IMG/VR virus record: IMGVR_UViG_3300008624_000019
Coordinates: 1 to 50,905 of that record
Source of the DNA: a virus
DNA: 50,905 bases
Reading direction: 5' to 3' (one strand)
Within the stretch, counting starts at the first letter, position 1. Each line of letters opens with the position of its first letter. The notes under the pieces were generated by a model, which saw nothing but the letters and a program-made list of their open reading frames with translations, was not told the origin of the DNA and did not search any database. A program made the position numbers and the translations under genes. Positions 25,275-33,917 of this stretch are shown in pieces.

Positions 25275-26204
25275 ATGGCTATACGAGCTCCTTTATACTA
25301 TAGCGGCGGTTATTTAAAAGAGATGTCTTCTGCCGAAGTAGACCAAATAATAGCACAAGCAATTTATCAATATTCACAAACACCATCTGTTGCATTATCA
25401 GTAGTAGGTTCTGGTGGTAATGTTGGATCAATAACAGATACAAGACAACAAGCGGGTGCTATGTCAACTCACGCTTCAGCTTTTCCATCTGAAGCAACAA
25501 CAGCAGAACCTACAACGGTAACTATTACTTACGATAAAATAGAGCAAACTGTAACCTCTGGTTCAGCTCCAACTGATTCAGGAAAAACTTGGCCTGTCTA
25601 TAGAACAGCAGGTAATGATATTCAAGCAATGACGTTGCAAGATGTTAAAGATACATTTATACATCCTGCTATTGATTTATTGACAGCGGCGACTACAACA
25701 AGCGAACAAGCTGGAACATATCATATTAATGGTTCAAATAGTGTTGCAGGTTCTACTTTAGTTGACGCAACAGCAATTTTTGTAAATACTCAAGCAGATA
25801 CAACTGCTTATACAGCAGGTAATATTCCTGAAGCGTTAGACCAACCTACAACAATTCAAAATTATTATTTGCATAGAGTAGATGGTGTTGATACTACTAT
25901 AACAAAAAGTCCAGTTTATATAACTGGTGGAAATGATTTACAAGAATATACAGAAGTTGCTTTTGAAACTTTATTAGCAAGTCATATTAAATATACTGCC
26001 GCTGCTTCAGTAGATGGTTATAAAATAACTTACAGTTATACAACAGGATTAAATAGAGGTTCTGGTATGGCAGATACAATATTAAATGGTACAGGAGATT
26101 ATCAAACTTATCAAGCGGGTGCAGATGATTATAGAGCGCAAGAATTTCCAGATGGAACAGCGTCAGCAGCAAACACTTGGTATTTGAAGATAAATAAGAG
26201 TTAG
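25275..26204 (+). CDS. Virion structural protein, 309 aa
   Basis: The N-terminus (AIRAPLYYSGGYLKEMSSAEVDQIIAQAIYQYSQTPSVALSVV) is a pattern I associate with virion proteins in marine T4-like phages. Two similar internal beta units follow (TWPVYRTAGNDIQAMTLQDVKDTFIHP and SPVYITGGNDLQEYTEVAFETLLASH), which implies an internal duplication. It closes the first structural block. The strong ribosome site AGGAG before the ATG supports the start. Confidence 0.7.
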   Translation: MAIRAPLYYSGGYLKEMSSAEVDQIIAQAIYQYSQTPSVALSVVGSGGNVGSITDTRQQAGAMSTHASAFPSEATTAEPTTVTITYDKIEQTVTSGSAPTDSGKTWPVYRTAGNDIQAMTLQDVKDTFIHPAIDLLTAATTTSEQAGTYHINGSNSVAGSTLVDATAIFVNTQADTTAYTAGNIPEALDQPTTIQNYYLHRVDGVDTTITKSPVYITGGNDLQEYTEVAFETLLASHIKYTAAASVDGYKITYSYTTGLNRGSGMADTILNGTGDYQTYQAGADDYRAQEFPDGTASAANTWYLKINKS

Positions 26205-26219
26205 AAATGAGATTTTATT

Positions 26220-26972
26220 ATGAAAATATTATTAACTGGTAGTGATGGATTTATTGGTAAAAATCTTTCAGTATGGTTATCAGAAAAACATTTTGATGTA
26301 ATTGGTTTAGACCGTAATACAGGTAAAGAATTACTTACCTGTGATTTAAAATATGATGTTGATTGTGTTGTACATCTGGCAGGTCTATCTGGTGTCAGAC
26401 AAAGTTTTGAAAATCCTACAGACTATTGGAAACAAAACGTTATCGTAAGTCAAAGAATATTTGACTATTTTAAAGATACAAGAATTTTGTATGCAAGTTC
26501 AAGTACTGCATATGAACCCTGGAGAAATCCTTATGCAATGAGTAAGTATAGTATGGAACAAATTGCTCCTGCAAATAGTTTAGGTATGAGATTTACTACT
26601 GTATATGGACCTGGTGCAAGAGATACTATGTTGATACCAAAAATTTTAAAAAATGATGTGCCATATATTAATACAAATCATAGTAGAGATTTTATACACG
26701 TGTATGATATTTGTTCAGCGATTGAATCTATATTAAGACAAAAATCAATTACAGCATTTCCTGAAAAGACAGGTGCAATAGATATAGGAACAGGTATTAC
26801 AAATAAGTTAACTGATATGATGGACTACTTTGGAATTACTCCTGAAAAAAGAGTTGGTGGTGATACTGAAAGACTTGACAACAAAGCGAATATAGAAGCA
26901 ATGACAAGTTATGGTTGGGAACCTCAATATGAAGTAAAAAAATATATAGAAGAAAATAGGAGAACGAATTAA
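26220..26972 (+). CDS. NAD-dependent sugar epimerase/dehydratase (extended SDR)
   Basis: The Rossmann motif GSDGFIG (residues 7-13), CVVHLAG (49-55), the catalytic SSST (93-96) and Y105-x3-K109 (YAMSK) match extended short-chain dehydrogenases that act on nucleotide sugars. Further family segments are RFTTVYGPGARDTMLIPKIL and SRDFIHVYDIC. At 250 residues it is shorter than typical UDP-glucose 4-epimerases (about 330), with a reduced C-terminal substrate domain, so the exact sugar cannot be told. Standing next to the glycosyltransferase operon, it may supply a modified sugar donor. Confidence 0.82.
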   Translation: MKILLTGSDGFIGKNLSVWLSEKHFDVIGLDRNTGKELLTCDLKYDVDCVVHLAGLSGVRQSFENPTDYWKQNVIVSQRIFDYFKDTRILYASSSTAYEPWRNPYAMSKYSMEQIAPANSLGMRFTTVYGPGARDTMLIPKILKNDVPYINTNHSRDFIHVYDICSAIESILRQKSITAFPEKTGAIDIGTGITNKLTDMMDYFGITPEKRVGGDTERLDNKANIEAMTSYGWEPQYEVKKYIEENRRTN

Positions 26973-27505
26973 TGATAACAAAAGAAAATTTTATTACAGC
27001 AAACTTTATAGATAATGAAAGAAAAAATATTGAGATTTTATTAAGAGATGAAAAAAATGAAAAAGTTATTTCTCATATAGTTGAATACAGTACAGATGAT
27101 CCAACTTGTCAAGAATTATTAAAGGTTTGTCCTTTAGACCAACTTCACGAAAATACTTGGCAAAAGAAAAAGGAAGAAACAAAAGCTTTTGAGGAACAAA
27201 TTATAAAAATAGCAGAAAAGAAGGGTCTCTTTAAAAAGGTATTACAAATTACTAATAAATCTCAATCAGAAGTTTTTTTTAATGCATTGTTTGATTTTCT
27301 TTTAAGTTCTAAAAAGGAACATATAGACCGTTTATTTAATTTTAAATTATTTTTATTTGAATTAGAAGAAGTTAAACATTCTAAAAATGAAAAAGCAAAG
27401 AGTAATATTAGAAGAGCAAAAACACCTATAGCTGCTTTTAGAGAATATCTTAAAATTAGAGATGAATTGGTAAGACCATTTGCTGGTGATGATTTATATA
27501 ATTAA
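26972..27505 (+). CDS. Hypothetical helical protein, 177 aa
   Basis: The start overlaps the epimerase stop by one base (TAATG), so the two are co-translated. The protein is charged and mostly helical, with KCCPL-like Cys sparse (C49 and C55 only) and Lys-rich stretches such as KKEHIDRLFNFKLFLFELEEVKHSKNE split by hydrophobic positions. I recognise no family. Its end overlaps the end of the minus-strand operon by four bases. Confidence 0.55.
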   Translation: MITKENFITANFIDNERKNIEILLRDEKNEKVISHIVEYSTDDPTCQELLKVCPLDQLHENTWQKKKEETKAFEEQIIKIAEKKGLFKKVLQITNKSQSEVFFNALFDFLLSSKKEHIDRLFNFKLFLFELEEVKHSKNEKAKSNIRRAKTPIAAFREYLKIRDELVRPFAGDDLYN

Positions 27506-28068
27506 ATAAAGTAATTAGTCCACCAACCAGTCCAACCTTGTTCCATTAAATATTGACTTTGATTAAATAACATAATACTATAATTATCATCTTTAGGTTT
27601 GTATTCATTACCTTTTACAGAATAACAAACTTTATCATAAGTGTTAACAACCAATTTTTCTTTTTCTAACATTTCATCAATACCTTTGTTATATTTTTCT
27701 TGCCACATTTTAGGGTCTTTTTTAAATGTATTATAGATGTAAGATTGGTCGCCAGTCCAAGATATAATAGATGAATTAAATGTTGTATGGTCTCTATCTC
27801 TCCACCAAGCGTGTAAAACTGTTGGGTCTTTTCTAATTAAATTAGGTACTTTACCATAGATACAAATATCTAAATCAAAATATAAGTTTTCTCCATCTCT
27901 ATAGATGTCAAACATTTGGAGTTTATTAAAAACACCTTTGTAATTTTCAGAAGATATAACAACAAATTCATCATACTTTAAACCAGAGTAAGTATCAATC
28001 ATATGTTTTAAATTCTTAACATACCAAGTACCAAACTTATCTCCTGTATTTACACAAATTATTCTCAT
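27502..28068 (-). CDS. Glycosyltransferase-like protein, GT-A type (operon gene 7)
   Basis: The protein begins MRIICVNTGDKFGTWYVKNLKHMI, a first strand and helix typical of GT8-like enzymes, and has the metal-binding DLD at residues 65-67 (LYFDLDICIYG). WTGDQSYIY fits the acceptor-side GxQ/GDQ loop. At 188 residues it is a minimal fold. I chose ATG 28068, which overlaps the previous stop as ATGA, over an in-frame ATG 21 bases earlier. It is the last gene of the seven-gene minus-strand operon. Donor and acceptor are unknown. Confidence 0.75.
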   Translation of the reverse strand: MRIICVNTGDKFGTWYVKNLKHMIDTYSGLKYDEFVVISSENYKGVFNKLQMFDIYRDGENLYFDLDICIYGKVPNLIRKDPTVLHAWWRDRDHTTFNSSIISWTGDQSYIYNTFKKDPKMWQEKYNKGIDEMLEKEKLVVNTYDKVCYSVKGNEYKPKDDNYSIMLFNQSQYLMEQGWTGWWTNYFI

Positions 28069-29156
28069 TTCCAATAGTCCTTTATCCAATCATCTTTACA
28101 ATGATGTATAGTTGTTAGAGGGTTAGCAAAATGTACAATCTTTATTTTTGGATTTGGTTTATCTAATATCATATAATCTCCAAAACCATCTTCTATATAT
28201 CTTCTATGGTTTATATCATTTTGTTTTTTATCTGAACCATATACTCCTACCCATTCTGGATTCATTAATGTTATGGTTATATTATTTTTATTGGCTCTAT
28301 CTTTGATAAAATTTTGTTCACCAAAATATTTGTAATGTACTATATTATTATTATAATAAAATAGTTGCCAATACTCTACAGCTTTTATAAAACTATCCCA
28401 TATAACGGTACCTGTTCCTGATTTAAATTTTATAAAACCTCCTTGAATTTTTGGTGTTTGTCTTTTACCCCACCATTTATTGTAAGTTATTATTTCATTG
28501 TCTGCTACAGGCCATCCAATCATATCATCTACATTGCCTGTAATAATTTGGTCTATATCCATAATAATAATTTCATCACCTGGTTTTTGATATGCAAATA
28601 GAGGTGAGAAGAAAGTTAGTTTGTGCCAATGATATTTTATATCACTATGAGGTTTTAAAGGTATTACTACATCTGCTTTGACATTTGGATTATCACTATA
28701 ACATATAAACTCAAATGGTAGTGTACAGTATGTTTTTAATCCATTATAAAGTTTTGCAACATAATCAGGTGAATATTTTCCTTTAAAATAAACACAACAT
28801 ATTTTTATTTTTTGGTCTTTAACATTTGATTTATAATCTTGATGTTCATAATAATTTCTGTTATATTTTTCTCTTGCTTTGTTTATTGCTTGATGTAAAG
28901 GTACACTACAATATTTTTGACAAGTTAATGATGGATTAGTTTTTAATTCTTCAAAATATTCTTTCCATTCTTTACTATTAATAATATCTTCTACCTTTTC
29001 ATTGTTTTTAAGTAATAAATGTTTTTGCATTAATCTTTTTATTTGAGGTTCTTGCCACCCTATAGGATTATCTAACCAGCAACACGGCAGTAAATAACCA
29101 GTTGCTGTATAAGAAAGTTCTTTTTTATGCAGACATTTTGGATAAATTTTTACCAT
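28065..29156 (-). CDS. SPASM-like Cys domain fused to a GT-A glycosyltransferase (operon gene 6)
   Basis: Residues 1-90 carry Cys8, a GYLLPCCW segment (Cys25, Cys26) and CQKYC (Cys79, Cys83), the spacing of a SPASM-type auxiliary iron-sulfur domain, but there is no CxxxCxxC radical SAM core. From residue 116 a glycosyltransferase follows (IKICCVYFKGKYSPDYVAKLYNGL, FEFICYSDN) with the metal-binding DID at 200-202 and an IQGGFIKF acceptor segment. The gene overlaps the core-only radical SAM gene before it by seven bases, so the two may form a split radical SAM/SPASM pair tied to glycosylation. I have not seen this fusion described. Confidence 0.75.
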   Translation of the reverse strand: MVKIYPKCLHKKELSYTATGYLLPCCWLDNPIGWQEPQIKRLMQKHLLLKNNEKVEDIINSKEWKEYFEELKTNPSLTCQKYCSVPLHQAINKAREKYNRNYYEHQDYKSNVKDQKIKICCVYFKGKYSPDYVAKLYNGLKTYCTLPFEFICYSDNPNVKADVVIPLKPHSDIKYHWHKLTFFSPLFAYQKPGDEIIIMDIDQIITGNVDDMIGWPVADNEIITYNKWWGKRQTPKIQGGFIKFKSGTGTVIWDSFIKAVEYWQLFYYNNNIVHYKYFGEQNFIKDRANKNNITITLMNPEWVGVYGSDKKQNDINHRRYIEDGFGDYMILDKPNPKIKIVHFANPLTTIHHCKDDWIKDYWK

Positions 29157-29818
29157 TCTATTTCTTTCAATCCTTTACTAAATTTTTTTGGGAAAAACTT
29201 GTTCAATGAATTTTGTTTACTATTTAAATATAGATTTGGATGTTTAGGTTTATACTTATCTCTTGTACTCCAACGACCTGAATAAATTACATCAAATAGA
29301 ATACCATTATCTCTTGCCATTTTGCTACAAGTTTCTATATCATTTTCATTGTAATTAAAAACAATATATTGCCAACGAGAAGTAAGACCCATTTTAGCAC
29401 ATAATTTCATCATTTCAAAAAGATGTTTGCCATCTTGGTGTATTCTATACTTATGGCTATCTTCAGGTAAACCATCTATACCAAATAACCATTCTGCTTT
29501 AGGGTGTGCTTCAAATGCTTTTTTATACCACTTCATAGGTCTTTGTGAAGCAGCGGTATTAATTATTGTCGGTATATTATTGTCTGAACAATACTTTAAT
29601 ATTTCTATAAATTTTGGATGAAATATAGGGTCAGAAATTTGACCACAAAAAATTAATCCTTTAAAGTAATTTGCCATTTTTTTAAGGTCATCTAATGGCA
29701 TATCTTGACCTGGTATTTTAAATCCTATATCTCTAATAGCTTGTCGCAAACATTTTGGACATTCTAAAGGACATCTAAAGGTTAAATCAATGTTAATATT
29801 TCTATCTTTAAAATTCAT
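29150..29818 (-). CDS. Radical SAM protein, core domain only (operon gene 5)
   Basis: CxxxCxxC is present at Cys16, Cys20 and Cys23 (RCPLECPKC), which bind the 4Fe-4S cluster that cleaves S-adenosylmethionine. GLIFCGQISDPIFHP takes the place of the GGEP strand, as in several peptide- and RNA-acting radical SAM groups, and WLFGIDGLPEDSHKYRI is a typical mid-barrel segment. There is no Cys-rich C-terminal SPASM domain; such a domain starts the next gene. ATG 29818 overlaps the previous gene by 11 bases. The reaction is unknown. Confidence 0.85.
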   Translation of the reverse strand: MNFKDRNINIDLTFRCPLECPKCLRQAIRDIGFKIPGQDMPLDDLKKMANYFKGLIFCGQISDPIFHPKFIEILKYCSDNNIPTIINTAASQRPMKWYKKAFEAHPKAEWLFGIDGLPEDSHKYRIHQDGKHLFEMMKLCAKMGLTSRWQYIVFNYNENDIETCSKMARDNGILFDVIYSGRWSTRDKYKPKHPNLYLNSKQNSLNKFFPKKFSKGLKEIEW

Positions 29819-30986
29819 TCCAAAGTTCACGCCAGTTAAAGTTTCTATGTTTAGATAAGTCATCACAATATTTTTTCATTTCTTTATGGTTAGGATCAAA
29901 AGGTTTTAATAATAATTCTGATTTTATATAACTATAGTCAGGTAGTTTTTCATATTTTTTTAATAATATATCTTTATCTTTTTGTTTTAGATTTCTTATT
30001 GATAACATAAAAGGTCCTCTAACTATATTTTGAAATGTCATAGGTATGCCAAAGTTGTCCCTATAGTAATTTCTAATTTCAATTAAATCAAAAATGTTTA
30101 ATATTGAAGAGGTCAAATTTATTTCTTTTATTAAATCTTTTGCCTCTTTTAAATTAGATTCAAATTTTACTCTATCAATAGGATATCTCATCCAATCTAA
30201 TTTTCTTCCATAGTGGTCACACGATACTCCAAATTCTATTTTTTCAAATTTATCAACATAATCAAATATATTCCACTTTTTCCATCTTAATTCTGTTAAG
30301 TTGGTATTAAAATATAAAGTGATATGTTTTGCGTGTTCTTTTGGTATTTCATCTAAAAGTTCCCATTGTTTTGGTAATTGTAAAGGTTCCCCGCCAGTCA
30401 TATTCATATAACCTAATAAATCAGCATTATCTAAAATATCTTTTTTAATATCATTCCATTCTTTATGATTTACACTTTTAAATGATTCATTTGCCCAACC
30501 CATAGTGGCACCAGCGATACCTGATAAAGCATTTGGACCATAAATTTCTTTCACTTCATTTCTTCTAGTAGATGAATTAAAAGGATGACACATATAACAA
30601 CTCAAATTACAATAGGTGCTATGTACTCTTAATTTTATTCCTACTCTATTAGGTTCTAAAAGTATTCCTAAATTTTTACTAAATGTTTCTGACCCTACTC
30701 CATTTCTATATGATTCGCCACTTGTTTCTTCTAATTTATAACATACTCTACAAGCATCCACTTGTTTACCTGCTAACATTTTATTTCTTAACTCTTCCAT
30801 TTCAGGAGATTTAAAAAATTTAAATGGTGTAGTGTTATTAACATTATATTTGTTTATAGGTATATATTGTTTTGCGTGGCAGCAAAGTCTATAACGACCA
30901 GCACTATCCGAATAAATTTCTTTAAAGGGCATAGTGCAATATGCCTTATTATCTTCATAGAATTTTTTTATTTCAGATTCAAACAT
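29808..30986 (-). CDS. Twitch-type radical SAM protein (operon gene 4)
   Basis: An N-terminal Cys module comes first: Cys17 in YCTMPFKEIY, RLCCHA (35-36) and CRVC (79, 82), as in twitch/SPASM-related auxiliary cluster domains placed ahead of the core. The radical SAM core follows with CNLSCYMC (Cys126, Cys130, Cys133) and MNMTGGEPLQLP, the GGEP strand that holds the methionine end of SAM. Later segments (LYFNTNLTEL, IEFGVSCDHYG) complete the barrel. Its 392 residues suit a peptide- or sugar-modifying enzyme, but the substrate is not known. It overlaps both neighbours (1 and 11 bases). Confidence 0.85.
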   Translation of the reverse strand: MFESEIKKFYEDNKAYCTMPFKEIYSDSAGRYRLCCHAKQYIPINKYNVNNTTPFKFFKSPEMEELRNKMLAGKQVDACRVCYKLEETSGESYRNGVGSETFSKNLGILLEPNRVGIKLRVHSTYCNLSCYMCHPFNSSTRRNEVKEIYGPNALSGIAGATMGWANESFKSVNHKEWNDIKKDILDNADLLGYMNMTGGEPLQLPKQWELLDEIPKEHAKHITLYFNTNLTELRWKKWNIFDYVDKFEKIEFGVSCDHYGRKLDWMRYPIDRVKFESNLKEAKDLIKEINLTSSILNIFDLIEIRNYYRDNFGIPMTFQNIVRGPFMLSIRNLKQKDKDILLKKYEKLPDYSYIKSELLLKPFDPNHKEMKKYCDDLSKHRNFNWRELWNEF

Positions 30987-32128
30987 TATAATTTATAGTT
31001 CTGACAATATTTGGAACATTGAGATACTGGATTAGGTGTGTTCCAACTATCTGGTAATGTTTTTTGAAACCATTGGTGAGAAATTATATCCATTAAATTA
31101 GCAGAAAATACATTAAGTTCTTTTTGGTGTTTTTGATATTCTTGCATAATTGGATGTTCTATAAATCGTTTTCTCATTTTTGGGTCGTTTTTATGATAGT
31201 AATGAGGATTACAGAAATAACAACAAGGTAAAACTTGACCATCTGGATTAATTACAACTTTGTTTCTAACTCCCCATTCACAGTTAATCGGGCAAGTTTT
31301 TGCTTTTTGTTCTAATTTTTTCATTAATTTATGTTCACCTACACCTACTTTAATCTTTTGTGTTGTAAATCTTCTTCTATCTATTCTGGTATAGTTTGGT
31401 CTATTATCAAGTTCACTTCTTGCTTGTGTATTGGAAAGTTCTTGGTGTGTTTGTCTAAAAACTTTTTGCCAATCTGGTGAGGTTGCTTCTAAAATTCCTG
31501 GTTTACCTTTAATAGAAAATTTTAAATTATCTCCTTCGTGCCATCTATCAGTTGCAACAAAATGGTGTCTTATTGAACCGTGATCCATACACATTTTTTC
31601 AATTTCAGGTAAATGTTTTTCATTATGTTTCCACACTAAAGTTTGTGTTCTTATTACTGCTTTCGTAAGTGCAAGTGTATCCATATTGTCAAATATTTTT
31701 TTCAAGAAAGTAAATTGTCTATAATTTTGGTGCATTTCTTGGTTTGTACCTTCAACACAAAAAACAACTTGTAGGTTTTTACCACCTGCTACACCTAAAT
31801 CCCACCAAAACTCCTCATTTCTCAATGAACCATTTGTATTAATGCAAATAGAAACTTCGGGATGGGCATTTTCTTTAATATATTTTACCATAGGTAATAT
31901 ATCTGGATTGGTTAAACAATCACCCCAGGTTCCACAGAAATCATAATTATAAATGTGTTTACATAATTTTTCAGGAAGAGCTTGTTTAAATTCTTCTAAA
32001 GTCCAACTAATATCTGGTAACCAACTAGCTTTTTTTAAACCCATTGGATCGGTTCTATGACATTGAGGACAACCAGCATTGCAACGAGTAGTTACATCTA
32101 GCATTATGTCAATAGGAAATTTCCACAT
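30986..32128 (-). CDS. Radical SAM/SPASM protein (operon gene 3)
   Basis: The radical SAM cluster motif is RCNAGCPQC (Cys16, Cys20, Cys23). FCGTWGDCLTNP fills the SAM-binding strand and SICINTNGSLRN the next. The C-terminal third has a SPASM layout: CPINCEWG, VVINPDGQVLPCCYFC and a final CSKYC. SPASM enzymes mature peptides or act on sugars. The start is ATG 32128, preceded by GGGAGG, and shares one base with the stop of gene 2. The length is 380 residues. It is the most complete radical SAM protein of the operon. Confidence 0.87.
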   Translation of the reverse strand: MWKFPIDIMLDVTTRCNAGCPQCHRTDPMGLKKASWLPDISWTLEEFKQALPEKLCKHIYNYDFCGTWGDCLTNPDILPMVKYIKENAHPEVSICINTNGSLRNEEFWWDLGVAGGKNLQVVFCVEGTNQEMHQNYRQFTFLKKIFDNMDTLALTKAVIRTQTLVWKHNEKHLPEIEKMCMDHGSIRHHFVATDRWHEGDNLKFSIKGKPGILEATSPDWQKVFRQTHQELSNTQARSELDNRPNYTRIDRRRFTTQKIKVGVGEHKLMKKLEQKAKTCPINCEWGVRNKVVINPDGQVLPCCYFCNPHYYHKNDPKMRKRFIEHPIMQEYQKHQKELNVFSANLMDIISHQWFQKTLPDSWNTPNPVSQCSKYCQNYKL

Positions 32129-33006
32129 TATATTACCTCCCATAGTTCGTCAAATCTTTTGTTTATTAAATGTACTAGTTTTGCTTTTGATATTATTTCT
32201 TTTGATATTTCATCATTAGCAAATTTACCTCCAGCTTCCATAATATAAGTATGCCATTCGTAAGGTAAATTATACCATTGTAGTTTATATTTATCTACTA
32301 GATATTGAAAAAAGACTTCATTATTTGCAAAGAATAGTTTTGATATATTCTCTCCAAATAGTTTTTCTTCTTTTGCTTGGTTTAATATTGCTATCATATC
32401 ATCTAAACGCTCTGTAAATTTTAGTTCTTTTATGATGGTTGAATTGCCTCCTAATATTGCTGTATTAGGAATTAAATAATCTGCTTTATAATTATTGTCT
32501 ATTGCTAGCATTGCTTTTTTACACATTGCTTTAACATACATATTATATCTGTCTTTATGGGACATTATAGTTTCAAAATCAACATCATTTTTTTTAAATT
32601 TTTTAATATCACTTTGAGACCAAGTATTTTCTTGGGTTGAATTAATTGCGTGAACACATATCTTATTCAAATCAAATTTTTCAAAAAAGGATTCAGTTGT
32701 GTTAGGTACTACATCAAAATCAAAGTAAAGAACATTATCATATTCCTTACCTAACTCTTCCCATAAATGTATCTTGTATAGATTGATGGTATCAAATTGA
32801 TAAACATTATATTTCTTTTTAAATTTTTGCCAGTAGGTATCATTTTCATAAAGTCTATATTCAGCATTGCAATGCTTAGCATATTCTTTCTTAACATCTA
32901 ATAGTTTTTGAAAATGTTTTTTTAATTGGACTTTGGTAACCTGGTGTCTATCCATTAAATTCGTATCATCATTTTCTATATAGATACTATAAATTATGTT
33001 TTTCAT
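32128..33006 (-). CDS. Glycosyltransferase-like protein, paralogue of operon gene 1 (operon gene 2)
   Basis: The protein opens with MKNIIYSIYIEND, as its upstream neighbour opens with KRVIYSIYVDV. The shared core is YKIHL...L.KEYD..LY.DFD..P, with DFD at residues 96-98 as the likely metal and nucleotide-sugar site, followed by SFFEKFDLNKICVH. The start ATG 33006 has a GGAGG at the right distance and lies within the last 20 bases of gene 1. The fold should be GT-A. The sugar is unknown. Confidence 0.75.
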   Translation of the reverse strand: MKNIIYSIYIENDDTNLMDRHQVTKVQLKKHFQKLLDVKKEYAKHCNAEYRLYENDTYWQKFKKKYNVYQFDTINLYKIHLWEELGKEYDNVLYFDFDVVPNTTESFFEKFDLNKICVHAINSTQENTWSQSDIKKFKKNDVDFETIMSHKDRYNMYVKAMCKKAMLAIDNNYKADYLIPNTAILGGNSTIIKELKFTERLDDMIAILNQAKEEKLFGENISKLFFANNEVFFQYLVDKYKLQWYNLPYEWHTYIMEAGGKFANDEISKEIISKAKLVHLINKRFDELWEVI

Positions 33007-33880
33007 CAAACCTCCATACAACATCAAATTCTTTACAGACAGCGTGTACTATTTTTGTTCCTTTTTCTATAAAGTGTTGTCTATCAAAAAAGTAATGCCA
33101 TTTGTTATCAAACCATTGTACATTAACATTATTTGTTTTTAGTTTATAAGAAAAGATTGTTTCATTATCATAGCGAAACATTTTGGTAATATTACTAGGG
33201 TACATACCATCTTTTTCATCTTTTAATTTAGTCATTAAATCTATTGTATCTTTAAACTCAGCAAAATAATTTAGTTTAAGTATATCTTCTTTTCTAGCTC
33301 CAATGATACCAGTATTGATTACATCATTATCTGGTTGATGTCCTTTTTCAAGAAGCATAGCTTGGCAATTATAATATTTTGCTGATGGACTTCTGGTACT
33401 TTCTACAAGGTCATCAATAGGAACACGGTTAACATTAACCATATGATTATTATGATAGACACAAATACCTTTTGATAAATCCCAAGCGTCAAAAAAGGAA
33501 TCTTTGGTCACAGGTATAGCATCAAAATCTAAATACAAAATTTCATCATATTCTTTTGCTAATTGACAAAGTAAATGTATCTTGTAGAAATTGACTACTT
33601 CATATCCTGTTATTTCTGGAAAGTCTTTAAGTAAATTCTTTTCAAAGGTTTGATATTGTTTATCATACTCATACATTAAGAAAGGTACACCTATAGCTTT
33701 ACTATAGCGTTGTTTAGATTCAAGTAGTTTGTTGTAATGCTTTTTAAAAGCGTTTCTTACTTTATTAGCTTTTGCAAGTTTATTATAACTACCAATTCTA
33801 GCTGGCTCTAGTTTACCAAAATGTTCTTTCGCTGGTACATCAACATAGATACTATAAATTACTCTTTTCATCATCCTCAT
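32987..33880 (-). CDS. Glycosyltransferase-like protein (operon gene 1)
   Basis: This is the first gene of the seven-gene minus-strand operon. It has the metal-binding DFD at residues 118-120 (ILYLDFDAIPVTKDSFF) and NTGIIGARKED, typical of the acceptor side of GT-A enzymes. It is a tandem paralogue of the next gene, with an extra segment around residues 14-40 and 86-92. Two or three alternative ATG codons lie within nine bases of the start; I give the most upstream. It is divergent from the methyltransferase gene, 37 bases away. Confidence 0.75.
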   Translation of the reverse strand: MRMMKRVIYSIYVDVPAKEHFGKLEPARIGSYNKLAKANKVRNAFKKHYNKLLESKQRYSKAIGVPFLMYEYDKQYQTFEKNLLKDFPEITGYEVVNFYKIHLLCQLAKEYDEILYLDFDAIPVTKDSFFDAWDLSKGICVYHNNHMVNVNRVPIDDLVESTRSPSAKYYNCQAMLLEKGHQPDNDVINTGIIGARKEDILKLNYFAEFKDTIDLMTKLKDEKDGMYPSNITKMFRYDNETIFSYKLKTNNVNVQWFDNKWHYFFDRQHFIEKGTKIVHAVCKEFDVVWRFDEKHNL

Positions 33881-33885
33881 ACTCT

Positions 33886-33893
33886 TATAAATA
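33886..33893 (+). promoter_or_regulatory. Late-type promoter TATAAATA in the divergent gap
   Basis: Exact TATAAATA on the plus strand, 24 bases before the ATG at 33918. It points away from the minus-strand operon and could drive the four coupled plus-strand genes up to 37373. Confidence 0.6.
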
Positions 33894-33917
33894 TTACTAG
33901 ACTATTTAGTAAAGATT

